DNA of 64,000 bases from Allomuricauda sp. (GCA_003712125.1 RHLF01000001.1:62001-126000); one strand, 5' to 3'. Shown: positions 1-9,324, counted from the stretch's first letter. Notes: generated from the sequence alone by a model not told the origin. Made by a program: numbers and translations.

Positions 1-165
1 AAGCTTTTTGGCATGTACAAAACCTTTCATCACCATAAGGACGCAAGGGGAATAGGACTTTATATATCAAAAAACCAAATAGAGGCCATGGGCGGAAAAA
101 TCTTTGTGGAAAGTAAGGTTGGCCATGGCTCAACCTTTAATATACATCTATATGAGCGAGAATGA
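1..165 (+). CDS. Histidine kinase, C-terminal end (partial)
   Basis: An open frame enters from the left edge and ends at TGA 163-165. It encodes the last 54 residues of a HATPase_c domain: the G2 box is visible as [16 protein letters not shown], followed by the usual terminal strand ([18 protein letters not shown]). The kinase would autophosphorylate and pass phosphate to a response regulator. The next gene overlaps it by 14 bp and encodes one, so they are a likely pair. The sensor part lies outside the window, so the signal cannot be inferred. Confidence 0.85.
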   Translation, partial: KLFGMYKTFHHHKDARGIGLYISKNQIEAMGGKIFVESKVGHGSTFNIHLYERE

Positions 166-565
166 AAAAATCTTCATCATCGATGATGATGAAATCATAA
201 TTTTTGGAATGCGAAAATTGTTGGCTGAAGTAATTGACACGAAATATATCGCCTCATTCGAAAACGGTGAGCTTGCCCTTGACAGCATTCAATCAAAACT
301 AAAAAATGGCGAAGAAATTCCCGAGGTCATTTTTTTAGACATCAATATGCCCATCATGGATGGATGGCAATTTTTGCAAGCCTTGTGTGAATTAGACATA
401 GAAAAAAGAATTCGCATCAATATCATAACTTCATCGGTTGACCCTGCTGATTATGAAAAATGGCTTTATTTTCAGAAACGGACCAACCATTATTTAGATT
501 TTCGAACCAAACCCGTTCTTAAAATTATACCAGAAGATATTTCATTCGCAAGTAAAGCTTCATAA
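152..565 (+). CDS. Single-domain response regulator
   Basis: A 137-residue receiver domain with no output domain. The acidic pocket is IIDDDE (residues 9-14), the phospho-acceptor is Asp63 in FLDINMP, the switch serine is in IITSS, and the conserved lysine is in RTKP. The ATG at 152 is chosen over an in-frame ATG at 104: it places the receiver fold right at the N terminus and gives a 14-bp overlap with the upstream kinase, suggesting translational coupling. Lacking a DNA-binding domain, it should act by protein contact or as a phosphorelay intermediate. Confidence 0.88.
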   Translation: MSENEKIFIIDDDEIIIFGMRKLLAEVIDTKYIASFENGELALDSIQSKLKNGEEIPEVIFLDINMPIMDGWQFLQALCELDIEKRIRINIITSSVDPADYEKWLYFQKRTNHYLDFRTKPVLKIIPEDISFASKAS

Positions 566-578
566 GCTTGCGATTCCT

Positions 579-586
579 TATTTTTG
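579..586 (+). promoter_or_regulatory. Possible -7 element (TATTTTTG)
   Basis: Matches the Bacteroidota -7 consensus TAnnTTTG, 46 bp upstream of the M14 peptidase start. No TTG lies at the expected -33 distance, so this is a weak call. Confidence 0.3.
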
Positions 587-631
587 ATTAGGGCGTGGGT
601 ATGTTTATGTACCCTAATAAAGACCAATAAA

Positions 632-2410
632 ATGAGGTATTTCATAGTCATCTTGCTGACACTGGTGGCAGTAGGATGTAATTCTGAAAGTGCGGACGAT
701 CAGGTTCCGAACTATTTCACTGTATTTGAAAATTCAAAGGGTAAGGCCACAGCCACTTACCAAGAAACATTGGATTTTTACATCAAATTGGCCAAAGATT
801 TTCCAGAAATCAGTATTCAGGTCATTGGTGATACCGATAGTGGATTTCCCCTACATATCGTCACCTACAATCCTGATGGCGATTTTAATTTCCAAAACCT
901 ACAAAAGGAAAAGACCCTGGTTTTGATAAACAATGGCATTCACCCAGGTGAAAGTGACGGTATTGATGCCTCGATGCTTTTGTTTAGGGATTTGGCCACT
1001 GATAAAATTAACGCCCCAAAAAATGTTGTTTTGGTCACCATTCCGATATACAATATTGGAGGTGCACTAAACAGAAACTCAACAACCCGGGCCAATCAAA
1101 ATGGTCCGGAGTCTTATGGTTTTCGCGGGAATGCCCAAAACTATGACCTCAATCGAGATTTCATAAAGGCGGACACCAAAAATGCCGAAACATTTGCCAA
1201 GATTTTTCATTTGGTCAAACCTGATATTTTTATTGATACGCATGTTAGCAATGGCGCCGATTATCAATACACCTTGACGCATCTCTTTACGCAACACAAC
1301 AAATTGGGTGGCGAATTGGGCGACTATCTGCAAGACAAGATGATACCGGAACTAGAGCGCCGATTAGAAAGTAGCGGATGGCCAATTACGCCTTACGTTA
1401 ATGTTTTCAACAGACCACCTGAAAATGGCTTTAGTCAGTTTATGGACTATCCTAGGTACTCCACAGGATATACCACACTTTGGAACGTACTTGGAATGAT
1501 GGTTGAAACCCATATGCTAAAACCGTATGATCAGCGGGTTAAGGGCACCTACGCGCTGTTAGATCAAATGGTTCAGATTGCCGAAGAAGAACATGACAAC
1601 ATTAAAGCCCTTCGCGAAAAAAGCAATGAACAAATAAAGAAGGCTCCAGTTTACCATATGAACTGGAAAATAGATTCAACCCGAACAACTACTCGGCCCT
1701 TTTTGGGCTTTGAGGTTGATACCCTTAAAAGTGAGGTTACCGGTCTTAACCGTTTGAAGTATGACCATAAAAAACCGTTTACACAAGACATTGTTTATTA
1801 CAATTATTTCTCACCGACAGATACTGTTGAAGTTCCCGCGGCCTATATCATTAAAAAAGGGTGGCAAGCAGTAATCGAACGATTACAGCAAAATCAAATT
1901 GACTATACCCAATTGGATAAGGATACGGTCTTACAGATAGAATCTTACAAGATTCAGTCATATGCCACCCGCAAATCGCCTTATGAAGGGCATTACCTGC
2001 ACTATAATACCAAAGTAAATGCCGAAGTCAAAAACATGAAGTTCAGTCAGGGAGATTATGTGGTTTCGACGAATCAAATCGGTATTCGTTACCTCCTTGA
2101 AACTTTGGAGCCCAATGCACCGGATTCGTTCTTTAACTGGAATTTTTTTGATCCCATTTTACAGCAAAAGGAAGGCTTTTCACCTTATGTTTTTGAGGAT
2201 ATTGCCCTAGAATTATTGACGAAAAATGAAAAACTAAGAGATTCGTTTTTATTGAAAAAGGAGACTGACCAGGCATTTTCAAAAAACTGGTATGCGCAAC
2301 TGAATTGGGTCTACAAAAAGTCACCCCATTACGAATCGGCACATCTACAATATCCTGTATATAGGGTTTTAAGGAACACCAAGGCCGCTGAGGTACTTGA
2401 ACTTGATTAA
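632..2410 (+). CDS. M14-family zinc carboxypeptidase, lipoprotein
   Basis: A 592-residue protein. The start at 632 is preferred over an upstream ATG at 584 because it opens directly on a lipoprotein signal (MRYFIVILLTLVAVGC, lipid-modified Cys at 16). The M14 metal motif HPGE appears in GIHPGESDG, with the asparagine/arginine stretch NYDLNRDF and a later metal-ligand histidine in FIDTHVSNG. It should be a periplasmic or outer-membrane-anchored metallopeptidase trimming peptides from the C terminus. The roughly 250 residues after the catalytic domain are not recognised and may bind substrate. Its exact specificity cannot be read from sequence. Confidence 0.85.
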   Translation: MRYFIVILLTLVAVGCNSESADDQVPNYFTVFENSKGKATATYQETLDFYIKLAKDFPEISIQVIGDTDSGFPLHIVTYNPDGDFNFQNLQKEKTLVLINNGIHPGESDGIDASMLLFRDLATDKINAPKNVVLVTIPIYNIGGALNRNSTTRANQNGPESYGFRGNAQNYDLNRDFIKADTKNAETFAKIFHLVKPDIFIDTHVSNGADYQYTLTHLFTQHNKLGGELGDYLQDKMIPELERRLESSGWPITPYVNVFNRPPENGFSQFMDYPRYSTGYTTLWNVLGMMVETHMLKPYDQRVKGTYALLDQMVQIAEEEHDNIKALREKSNEQIKKAPVYHMNWKIDSTRTTTRPFLGFEVDTLKSEVTGLNRLKYDHKKPFTQDIVYYNYFSPTDTVEVPAAYIIKKGWQAVIERLQQNQIDYTQLDKDTVLQIESYKIQSYATRKSPYEGHYLHYNTKVNAEVKNMKFSQGDYVVSTNQIGIRYLLETLEPNAPDSFFNWNFFDPILQQKEGFSPYVFEDIALELLTKNEKLRDSFLLKKETDQAFSKNWYAQLNWVYKKSPHYESAHLQYPVYRVLRNTKAAEVLELD

Positions 2411-2997
2411 ATACGCTCTTCGAACAATACCTTGATATTGTGATACGAATTCTCAAGCGCCTTTCGTATTTTCTTGGGACCCTTCCATTTTACATCAGTG
2501 ATTCCCTCAGATTTTTGGGGCTTTAATTTGCCTTGGTAATCGGTGTGCATGGCGAACCAATACACTTGTTTTAGAGAATACGAACCGTTACGTTTGAAGA
2601 TGTGATAGGTGGTGTGCAGGTACTTGTCCAAGACCAAATTCTTCACTCCGGTCTCCTCCATCACCTCGCGAACTGCCGCTTTTTCGATAGATTCGCCCTT
2701 GTCAAGTTTCCCTTTGGGCAAATCCCATTTGTTGTTTCGGTAAATAAAAAGTGCTTTCCCTTTTCGGTTTCTTACCAAGCCGCCAGCTGCGACTACAATC
2801 GGAATTTTACTGCTGAATTTTTCTAAGATGCTATCGCCAGGATCAAATATATAAGCCTCCTTGAGTACTTTTTTCGATAGGGATTGAATGGCATATTGAA
2901 TGGCGTCATCTTCCATCAAAAAAAGATTGCCATTTATGTTGGCAGGCTTTTCTGTGGTCAAAATCAGGGGGGATTCATTGACGAAAACTTTATACAT
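2407..2997 (-). CDS. NUDIX hydrolase
   Basis: A 196-residue protein with a complete Nudix box at residues 96-118 (GX5EX7REVMEETGV), which binds the Mg ions used to hydrolyse nucleoside diphosphate derivatives. The N-terminal 65 residues are a family extension of unknown role. The start at 2997 is chosen because longer frames would run into pyrE on the other strand. The two start codons are only 7 bp apart, so each promoter must lie within the other gene or be leaderless. Its stop overlaps the end of the M14 peptidase by 4 bp. The substrate is unknown. Confidence 0.85.
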   Translation of the reverse strand: MYKVFVNESPLILTTEKPANINGNLFLMEDDAIQYAIQSLSKKVLKEAYIFDPGDSILEKFSSKIPIVVAAGGLVRNRKGKALFIYRNNKWDLPKGKLDKGESIEKAAVREVMEETGVKNLVLDKYLHTTYHIFKRNGSYSLKQVYWFAMHTDYQGKLKPQKSEGITDVKWKGPKKIRKALENSYHNIKVLFEERI

Positions 2998-3000
2998 TTG
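2993..3000 (+). promoter_or_regulatory. Candidate -7 element of pyrE (TACATTTG)
   Basis: An exact match to TAnnTTTG ending 4 bp before the pyrE start codon. If used, transcription would begin at or next to the ATG, giving a leaderless or nearly leaderless mRNA. It also overlaps the first codons of the NUDIX gene. The nearest upstream TTG (2978-2980) is too close for a normal -33 box. Confidence 0.35.
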
Positions 3001-3004
3001 CGCA

Positions 3005-3646
3005 ATGGTTTTAGAAAAGGACAGCGCTAAAAAGACAGCCGAACTTCTGTTACAAATTAATGCAATTAAGTTGAGACCTGAAAATCCATTTACATGGGCT
3101 TCAGGCTGGAAATCACCCATATATTGTGATAACCGTATCATTCTTTCACACCCCACAATTCGATCCTATGTAGGCAAGACTATGGCCAAGCAGGTTGAAT
3201 CGCTGTATGGCAAACCAGATGTCATTGCCGGGGTAGCCACAGGAGCCATAGGAATCGGTATTTTGGTAGCGGAGGCCTTGGACCTTCCCTTTGTGTATGT
3301 TCGCCCCGAACCAAAATCGCACGGCAGACAGAATCAGATTGAAGGAAGTTTACAAACGGGCCAATCTGTTGTAGTCATCGAAGATCTGATAAGTACAGGT
3401 AAAAGCAGTTTGAACGCAGTTCGTGCACTTCAGGAGGCTGGTGCCAATGTTTTGGGAATGTTGGCGATATTCACCTATAATTTTGAAACTGCGGTTGAGA
3501 ATTTCAAGCAGGCGAAGGTACAGTTACATACCCTTTCAGATTATCAAAGTTTGATTCAGCAAGCCGCAGCAACCAATTATGTTGAAAGTGGTCAGTTAGA
3601 GACCTTGAGCGAATGGAGAAGGAATCCACAACAATGGAAAAAATAG
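3005..3646 (+). CDS. pyrE: Orotate phosphoribosyltransferase
   Basis: A 213-residue type I phosphoribosyltransferase that converts orotate and PRPP to OMP in pyrimidine synthesis. The PRPP-binding loop VVIEDLISTGKS is at residues 113-124, and the orotate-site stretch FTWASGWKSPIYCDNR is near residue 29. The start MVLEKDSAKKTAELL matches the usual N terminus of flavobacterial PyrE; a longer in-frame ATG at 2900 lies inside the NUDIX gene and is rejected. An SRPBCC gene follows after 4 bp. Confidence 0.95.
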   Translation: MVLEKDSAKKTAELLLQINAIKLRPENPFTWASGWKSPIYCDNRIILSHPTIRSYVGKTMAKQVESLYGKPDVIAGVATGAIGIGILVAEALDLPFVYVRPEPKSHGRQNQIEGSLQTGQSVVVIEDLISTGKSSLNAVRALQEAGANVLGMLAIFTYNFETAVENFKQAKVQLHTLSDYQSLIQQAAATNYVESGQLETLSEWRRNPQQWKK

Positions 3647-3650
3647 AATT

Positions 3651-4046
3651 ATGCATATAGAAGTAGAAAAAAAAGTGATTGACCAAAGCCCTGAAACGGT
3701 TTTCAATTTTTTGACGAACGTCGATAACTTTGAGGTGCTAATGCCGGAAAACAAATCTGTATTCGAGGTCTACGATGAAAACACCTTTAGATTTGGGTTG
3801 TCGGGAATGCCCGAAATCGTATTGCGAAAGGAGGAACAAACAGAATTTTCCAAACTGGTTTTCGGTGCCGCAAGCAGTAAGCTTGATTTTAATCTAACCA
3901 TTGATATTCAAGAGCTTGATGCTTCAAAAAGTGAGGTAGGTTTATCTTTTGACGGAAAGTTTAATGCAATGATGGGAATGATGATCAAGGGCCCCATCAC
4001 GAATTTTATGAAGACGCTTTCTGATAATATGGATAAAATCAGTTAA
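3651..4046 (+). CDS. SRPBCC-superfamily protein
   Basis: A 131-residue START/SRPBCC-like fold protein: N-terminal strand with charged repeats (HIEVEKKVIDQSPETVFNFL), central beta sheet and a long C-terminal helix ending in MKTLSDNMDKIS. Such folds bind hydrophobic ligands in a deep cavity, but no ligand can be predicted here. It follows pyrE by 4 bp and is probably cotranscribed. Its end overlaps convergent birA by 8 bp. Confidence 0.75.
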   Translation: MHIEVEKKVIDQSPETVFNFLTNVDNFEVLMPENKSVFEVYDENTFRFGLSGMPEIVLRKEEQTEFSKLVFGAASSKLDFNLTIDIQELDASKSEVGLSFDGKFNAMMGMMIKGPITNFMKTLSDNMDKIS

Positions 4047-4773
4047 GCATCATAGCGATTTCCTTAAGGTCGAATGCAACAATCTTTCTTCCTTCAATCT
4101 CAACGTTCAGCTTACCGGTATCGGAAATCCCTCGAATAATTCCAGAAAAGTTGACACCATCAATACCTTTAAAGGTTGAGGGTTTGTCTTTGCGAAATAG
4201 TACGGCTTCATAATGCTGCTGCAACCTATTGAAACCTTTTTCCGGTAGTGCGGCAAATTGAGCATATAGCTTTTGGGCAATTCCTGTCATTAATTCATCC
4301 AGATCAAAGCTCTTATTACAAACCAGCTTTAAAGACGAGGCCTTTTCCATGCCATCAAAATTTGTCTGATTCACGTTAAGCCCAATTCCAATTATTGCGG
4401 ATTTAATGGTGCCAGATGCAAAGGTGTTTTCAATTAAAATGCCGCAAATCTTCTTTTGGCCTGACATAATGTCGTTCGGCCATTTAACCCTTAAATCGGG
4501 CACATCATATTCATCCAAACAGTTGTAGACCGCCAAGGCCGTGCACATACCGATGGCAAATTGATGCCGTATGGCAAGGTCTCCAATTCTTTTGAAGATA
4601 CTGAAAGTGAGGTTTTTACCTTTTTCAGATTGCCAAACTGCACCACGCTGTCCCCGCCCTTCGAACTGGTCTTCTGTGACCACAATGGTAAAATCTTCCA
4701 ATTGCTTTTCAACTGACAATTTCTTTAGATAAAGATTGGTTGAATGAGTGGCATCAAGTTTGATTATTTGCAT
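4039..4773 (-). CDS. birA: Biotin--[acetyl-CoA-carboxylase] ligase
   Basis: A 244-residue biotin protein ligase that activates biotin to biotinyl-AMP and attaches it to a carboxylase lysine. The ATP/biotin loop is visible as EGRGQRGAVWQS, followed by KWPNDI and the GIGLNVN motif. It has no N-terminal winged-helix domain, so it is the short, non-regulatory type. The start at 4773 (MQIIKLDATHSTN) is preferred over an ATG at 4800 since the family begins at this strand. Confidence 0.92.
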   Translation of the reverse strand: MQIIKLDATHSTNLYLKKLSVEKQLEDFTIVVTEDQFEGRGQRGAVWQSEKGKNLTFSIFKRIGDLAIRHQFAIGMCTALAVYNCLDEYDVPDLRVKWPNDIMSGQKKICGILIENTFASGTIKSAIIGIGLNVNQTNFDGMEKASSLKLVCNKSFDLDELMTGIAQKLYAQFAALPEKGFNRLQQHYEAVLFRKDKPSTFKGIDGVNFSGIIRGISDTGKLNVEIEGRKIVAFDLKEIAMMLN

Positions 4774-4841
4774 AGGATCTCCAAGTGTTTGAACGTCCAA
4801 GTGATATGTTAAAACCTAGGGTCAAGAAAGCAAAAAAAGCA

Positions 4842-4849
4842 TAAATTTG
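4842..4849 (+). promoter_or_regulatory. -7 promoter element of the rsfS-ftsH operon (TAAATTTG)
   Basis: An exact TAnnTTTG match 19 bp upstream of the rsfS start codon, in the 95-bp gap between divergent birA and rsfS. No clear -33 TTG is seen. Confidence 0.5.
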
Positions 4850-4868
4850 TAGAAACTAAAATTTTTGA

Positions 4869-5246
4869 ATGCAGAAAACGAATGCTAGCGCAGATGAACT
4901 CATAGCCTTAATTATACACGGAATAGAAGAAGTCAAAGGACTTGACATTAATCTTCTTGATTTAAGGGAAATTGAAAATACTGTTTGCGACTACTTTGTG
5001 ATTTGTAATGGCACTTCCAATACGCATGTCAATGCGATTGTTTCATCCATCAGAAAAACTGTTAGCAAAGAAATCAAGGATAAACCTTGGCATGTTGAGG
5101 GTTCTGATAATGCCGAATGGGTGTTGATGGATTATGTGAATGTTGTTGTTCATGTATTTCAAAAACACGTTAGAGACTTCTACGATATTGAAGGGCTTTG
5201 GGGAGATGCAAAGGTGACCCTTGTGGAGAGTAGCTATAATCAATAG
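4869..5246 (+). CDS. rsfS: Ribosome silencing factor RsfS
   Basis: A 125-residue RsfS/Iojap protein. It binds ribosomal protein uL14 on the 50S subunit and blocks subunit joining when nutrients are short. Family landmarks are DYFVICNGTSNTHVNAI, KPWHVEG and the C-terminal VHVFQKHVRDFYDIEGLW. It heads an operon with ftsH (3-bp gap). Confidence 0.95.
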   Translation: MQKTNASADELIALIIHGIEEVKGLDINLLDLREIENTVCDYFVICNGTSNTHVNAIVSSIRKTVSKEIKDKPWHVEGSDNAEWVLMDYVNVVVHVFQKHVRDFYDIEGLWGDAKVTLVESSYNQ

Positions 5247-5249
5247 ATC

Positions 5250-7235
5250 ATGTCAAAAGAAAACAATCAAAATACGCCAAAAAAACCGCGCTTTAGTTCA
5301 TGGTGGATCTATGGTGTAATCATTGCCTTTATATTGGGTTTCCAGTTTTTTGGCAGTGGTGCTTTTTCAAGCACAGAAACCACAACCACTTCAGAGTTGC
5401 AGGAATTTTTACGGAATGGTGATATTGCCAAAATCATCATTATAAAAAATCGGGGGCAAGCCAAGGTATTCTTAACCGATGCGGCCCTTCAAAAGGACGT
5501 GCACAAGGCCGTCGCCGATAAACCCTTGATTCCATCCACAGGCGTGGTGCCGCAATATGTACTGGATTTTGGGGATTTACAGATTTTTCAAAACGAAATA
5601 AACCAAATCAAAACAGACAATAGCCTTGACACTATTGTCGAATTCGATACCGAAAACAACATTCTTCAAGATTTGCTGCTGTCCTTATTGCCATTTGCGC
5701 TAATTATTGGCATATGGATTTACTTGATGCGCAGAATGTCAGGCGGCGGTGCAGGAGGCGCAGGTGGGCAAATATTCAACATCGGCAAATCGAAGGCCAA
5801 ATTGTTTGATGAAAAAACAGATACCCGCACCTCGTTCAAAGATGTGGCCGGTCTTGAAGGGGCAAAGGAAGAAGTTCAAGAAATTGTGGAATTCCTGAAA
5901 AATCCTGACAAGTATACATCACTTGGAGGGAAAATACCTAAAGGTGCCTTACTTGTAGGCCCTCCCGGAACAGGTAAAACCTTATTGGCAAAAGCCGTGG
6001 CCGGCGAGGCCAAAGTACCCTTCTTTTCACTTTCGGGTTCTGATTTTGTGGAGATGTTTGTTGGTGTGGGTGCTTCAAGGGTTAGGGATTTATTCAAGCA
6101 AGCCAAGGATAAATCACCATCCATTATTTTCATCGATGAGATTGATGCCATCGGACGCGCCCGTGGAAAGAACAATTTTACAGGCTCTAATGATGAGCGT
6201 GAAAATACACTGAACCAATTACTGACCGAAATGGACGGTTTCGGCACCAATACCAATGTTATTGTCTTGGCAGCCACCAACCGCGCCGACGTTTTGGACA
6301 AAGCCCTTATGCGTGCCGGACGATTTGATCGACAGATTTATGTTGACCTTCCTGATTTAAGGGAGCGTAAGGAAATTTTTGAGGTACATCTGAGACCCAT
6401 AAAGACTGCCGAAACCCTCGATTTGGATTTCTTGGCGAAGCAGACCCCTGGGTTCTCAGGAGCGGATATTGCCAATGTTTGTAACGAGGCGGCGCTTATT
6501 GCTGCCCGAAATGAAAAGAAAGCCGTTGACAAACAAGACTTTCTTGACGCCGTCGATCGTATTGTTGGTGGGCTGGAAAAGAAGAATAAGATCATTACCC
6601 AAGAAGAGAAAAAGACAATTGCTTATCATGAAGCGGGCCATGCCACAGTCAGTTGGATGTTGGAGCATGCAGCACCCCTGGTAAAGGTGACTATTGTACC
6701 TAGAGGGCAATCTTTGGGGGCGGCATGGTATTTACCGGAAGAACGTTTGATCGTTCGACCTGAACAGATGCTTGATGAAATGTGTGCGACCATGGGTGGT
6801 AGAGCCGCGGAAAAAGTGATTTTCAATAAAATCTCAACAGGAGCCCTTAGCGATTTGGAAAAGGTGACCAAACAAGCTCGGGCCATGGTGACCATTTACG
6901 GCCTCAACGAACAATTGGGGAACATTACCTATTATGATTCCTCTGGACAAAATGAATATGGATTTACAAAGCCATATAGTGAGGAAACTGCCCAAAAGAT
7001 TGATGAGGAGATTTCCAAAATAATTGAAGAACAATACCAACGTGCAATAAAACTATTGCAGAAAAATAAGAGCAAGCTAACCGAACTTGCCGATCGACTT
7101 CTTGAAAAAGAGGTGATATTTAAAGATGACCTAGAAAAGATTTTTGGAAAACGACCCTTTGATAAAGAGGAAATTCCAGTTCCCTCACCTAACGGAGAAG
7201 AGAAAAAGGAAGTTGCAAAAGAGGAGAAAAAATAG
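5250..7235 (+). CDS. ftsH: ATP-dependent zinc metalloprotease FtsH
   Basis: A 661-residue membrane-anchored AAA protease that degrades misfolded membrane proteins and short-lived regulators. Order of domains: TM1 (about 18-38), periplasmic region, TM2 (about 141-160), a Gly-rich linker, Walker A GPPGTGKT (237-244), Walker B FIDEID (294-299), second region of homology with ATNRADVLDKALMRAGRFDR (342-361), and zinc site HEAGH (460-464). The tail is rich in Glu and Lys. It lies between rsfS and a LUD-domain gene, upstream of phospholipid synthesis genes. Confidence 0.97.
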   Translation: MSKENNQNTPKKPRFSSWWIYGVIIAFILGFQFFGSGAFSSTETTTTSELQEFLRNGDIAKIIIIKNRGQAKVFLTDAALQKDVHKAVADKPLIPSTGVVPQYVLDFGDLQIFQNEINQIKTDNSLDTIVEFDTENNILQDLLLSLLPFALIIGIWIYLMRRMSGGGAGGAGGQIFNIGKSKAKLFDEKTDTRTSFKDVAGLEGAKEEVQEIVEFLKNPDKYTSLGGKIPKGALLVGPPGTGKTLLAKAVAGEAKVPFFSLSGSDFVEMFVGVGASRVRDLFKQAKDKSPSIIFIDEIDAIGRARGKNNFTGSNDERENTLNQLLTEMDGFGTNTNVIVLAATNRADVLDKALMRAGRFDRQIYVDLPDLRERKEIFEVHLRPIKTAETLDLDFLAKQTPGFSGADIANVCNEAALIAARNEKKAVDKQDFLDAVDRIVGGLEKKNKIITQEEKKTIAYHEAGHATVSWMLEHAAPLVKVTIVPRGQSLGAAWYLPEERLIVRPEQMLDEMCATMGGRAAEKVIFNKISTGALSDLEKVTKQARAMVTIYGLNEQLGNITYYDSSGQNEYGFTKPYSEETAQKIDEEISKIIEEQYQRAIKLLQKNKSKLTELADRLLEKEVIFKDDLEKIFGKRPFDKEEIPVPSPNGEEKKEVAKEEKK

Positions 7236-7250
7236 ACTTATCATTTTTTA

Positions 7251-7859
7251 ATGGGTGTATTTGGTAAACTTTTCGGCGGAGGAAAAAAAGTTTCCAAAGA
7301 AACTGTGGAAACCAGGGGCGAACATGCGCCTGATTTAAAAATTCCAGTAGACGAAAAATTTACCATTTACTTCAAAAAAAATGGGGGGAAATTCATTTAC
7401 TGTGAAAACTTTTCAGAAGTATCCCAGGCCTTGCACAACATCATATCTGAAAACGATTGGCAGCAACGTTACTTTTACGCCCTTGACCAAAGATTGAAGG
7501 AACGGTTTGTTTCTGAAAACATCTTGTTCACTGATTTGCGAAATGAAAGTGAGGTCTTTTTCACGACCTGCGAACATTTAATAGCACACAATGGTTCTAT
7601 TTTGGTTTGTTCGAACCAAATCAAAGGAAAAAAATTAAGTGAACTCCCTTCCAATCTGATCGTTTTTGCCACTACAAGCCAGCTTGTAGATTCGATAAGT
7701 CAAGCTTTGCAGCTTATTAAAGAAAATTACGGCAAAAACATTCCAGATAATATTACTACGCTGAAACATTTCCAGCCTACGGCCGAAAACAAAAATGATT
7801 TTCTTTCTTATGGCAGTAGCTCGAAAAATGTCTACCTTTTGCTCTTGGAAGACTACTAA
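7251..7859 (+). CDS. LUD-domain protein (LutC/YkgG-like)
   Basis: A 202-residue protein whose fold matches the LUD (lactate-utilisation) domain: ENFSEVSQALHNII, then FFTTCEHLIAHNGSILVCS and a C-terminal NVYLLLLED strand. The N terminus is rich in Gly and Lys (MGVFGKLFGGGKK). No lutA/lutB neighbours are present; instead it sits 15 bp after ftsH and 6 bp before cdsA. A role in lactate oxidation is therefore doubtful and the function is open. Confidence 0.75.
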   Translation: MGVFGKLFGGGKKVSKETVETRGEHAPDLKIPVDEKFTIYFKKNGGKFIYCENFSEVSQALHNIISENDWQQRYFYALDQRLKERFVSENILFTDLRNESEVFFTTCEHLIAHNGSILVCSNQIKGKKLSELPSNLIVFATTSQLVDSISQALQLIKENYGKNIPDNITTLKHFQPTAENKNDFLSYGSSSKNVYLLLLEDY

Positions 7860-7865
7860 ATCAAA

Positions 7866-8657
7866 ATGAAAGAGGTTTTAAGGAGAGCCCTCACAGGTGG
7901 CGTATATGTTGTGCTATTGCTCTCAGCTGTTTTTTTAAGTTCAGACGCATTCGATTTTTTGTTCATGGTATTTGGCCTTGCCTGCCTTTATGAATTTAAA
8001 AGGTTGGTAAAGATCAAAGGGTATTACATTTTTGTGGCCTATCTGGTACTGTGGTGGTGTTACATTTACTTAGTTGATGACAGTGTATTGATAACGCTGT
8101 TGATGTTACTGACCATTACCGTTGATTTGGCCCTTTTGGCCTATTTGTTTACCAAGAAACAGATTGATTTAAATGCCTTGCAAAAGTTTCTTATTGCTTT
8201 ACTGTATATTGGTGGTGGTTGCATTTTCTTGACCATGATTCCCTATAAAGAGAGTGAATTCGCCAAGCTTTTGATAATTGGGGTGTTTATACTTATTTGG
8301 GTGAATGACTCCTTTGCTTATTTGGTTGGAAAGAGTATTGGCCGGACAAAAATTTTTCCTTCAATTTCTCCTAAAAAAACGCTTGAAGGTTATCTAGGAG
8401 GTTTTATTTTTGCATTGTCCGCAGCTTACTTGCTTGCCAAATACGAGGGAAAGCTTAGCCTTACCGAGTGGTTGATTTTGGCAACGGTTATTGTAATAAT
8501 GGGGGCTTTGGGAGATTTATTGGAGTCAAAATTTAAAAGGCTAGCCGGAGTGAAGGATAGTGGTGCGATTTTACCGGGTCACGGAGGAATGTTGGACCGC
8601 TTGGATAGTTTGGTTTTCGCCGCACCTTTTGCTTACTTGACCTTAATGCTATTTTAA
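7866..8657 (+). CDS. cdsA: Phosphatidate cytidylyltransferase
   Basis: A 263-residue, multi-helix inner-membrane enzyme that makes CDP-diacylglycerol from phosphatidate and CTP, the precursor of all membrane phospholipids. The signature near the C terminus is complete: KDSGAILPGHGGMLDRLDSL. It is followed after 1 bp by psd, which acts later in the same pathway (CDP-DAG to phosphatidylserine to phosphatidylethanolamine). Confidence 0.95.
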   Translation: MKEVLRRALTGGVYVVLLLSAVFLSSDAFDFLFMVFGLACLYEFKRLVKIKGYYIFVAYLVLWWCYIYLVDDSVLITLLMLLTITVDLALLAYLFTKKQIDLNALQKFLIALLYIGGGCIFLTMIPYKESEFAKLLIIGVFILIWVNDSFAYLVGKSIGRTKIFPSISPKKTLEGYLGGFIFALSAAYLLAKYEGKLSLTEWLILATVIVIMGALGDLLESKFKRLAGVKDSGAILPGHGGMLDRLDSLVFAAPFAYLTLMLF

Positions 8658-8658
8658 C

Positions 8659-9324
8659 ATGTTTCATAGAGAAGGACAAAAAATTATTCTAACCACCTTT
8701 TTTCTGGTGGTTGCCATCGTGTTGTTGGCACATTACTTTATTGCGCTTGATTGGGTGAAGTGGACCGTACAAATAGCCAGTGTTATCATGCTGGTGCTGG
8801 TACTTCAATTCTTTAGAAATCCCAAACGGCCAGTGACCCCGGTTTTTGATGAAATATTGGCCCCTGTTGATGGAAAGATTGTCATTATTGATGAGGTTGA
8901 AGAACCAGAATATTTTAAAGATCGTAGAAAACAGGTGTCCATTTTTATGTCACCACTCAATGTGCATGTAACACGTTACGCGATAAGTGGCACAGTCACT
9001 TATTCAAAATACCACCCAGGAAAGTATTTAGTGGCTTGGCATCCAAAATCAAGTACCAAGAATGAACGAACAACCGTTGTTATTCATACACCCATGTTTG
9101 GTGAGGTGTTGTACCGTCAAATTGCCGGTGCAGTTGCCCGAAGAATCGTGAATTATGCAGAAGAAGGGGAACAGGTAACCCAGGGCGCAGATGCTGGTTT
9201 TATAAAATTCGGCTCTAGAGTAGATCTCTTTTTGCCTTTGGACACGGTAATTAACGTGAATCTTGATCAAAAAGTTATCGGTGCAAAAACAAGTATAGCC
9301 TCTGTACCCAGCCAAGATGGTTGA
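8659..9324 (+). CDS. psd: Phosphatidylserine decarboxylase family protein
   Basis: A 221-residue proenzyme of the short, archaeal-like PSD type. It converts phosphatidylserine to phosphatidylethanolamine. Two N-terminal membrane helices (about 10-50) precede the catalytic core with FMSPLNVHVTR and the self-cleavage site FGSRVDLFLP, where Gly185-Ser186 should split to give the pyruvoyl group. Its last 8 bp overlap the acyl-CoA-binding protein gene. Confidence 0.92.
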   Translation: MFHREGQKIILTTFFLVVAIVLLAHYFIALDWVKWTVQIASVIMLVLVLQFFRNPKRPVTPVFDEILAPVDGKIVIIDEVEEPEYFKDRRKQVSIFMSPLNVHVTRYAISGTVTYSKYHPGKYLVAWHPKSSTKNERTTVVIHTPMFGEVLYRQIAGAVARRIVNYAEEGEQVTQGADAGFIKFGSRVDLFLPLDTVINVNLDQKVIGAKTSIASVPSQDG

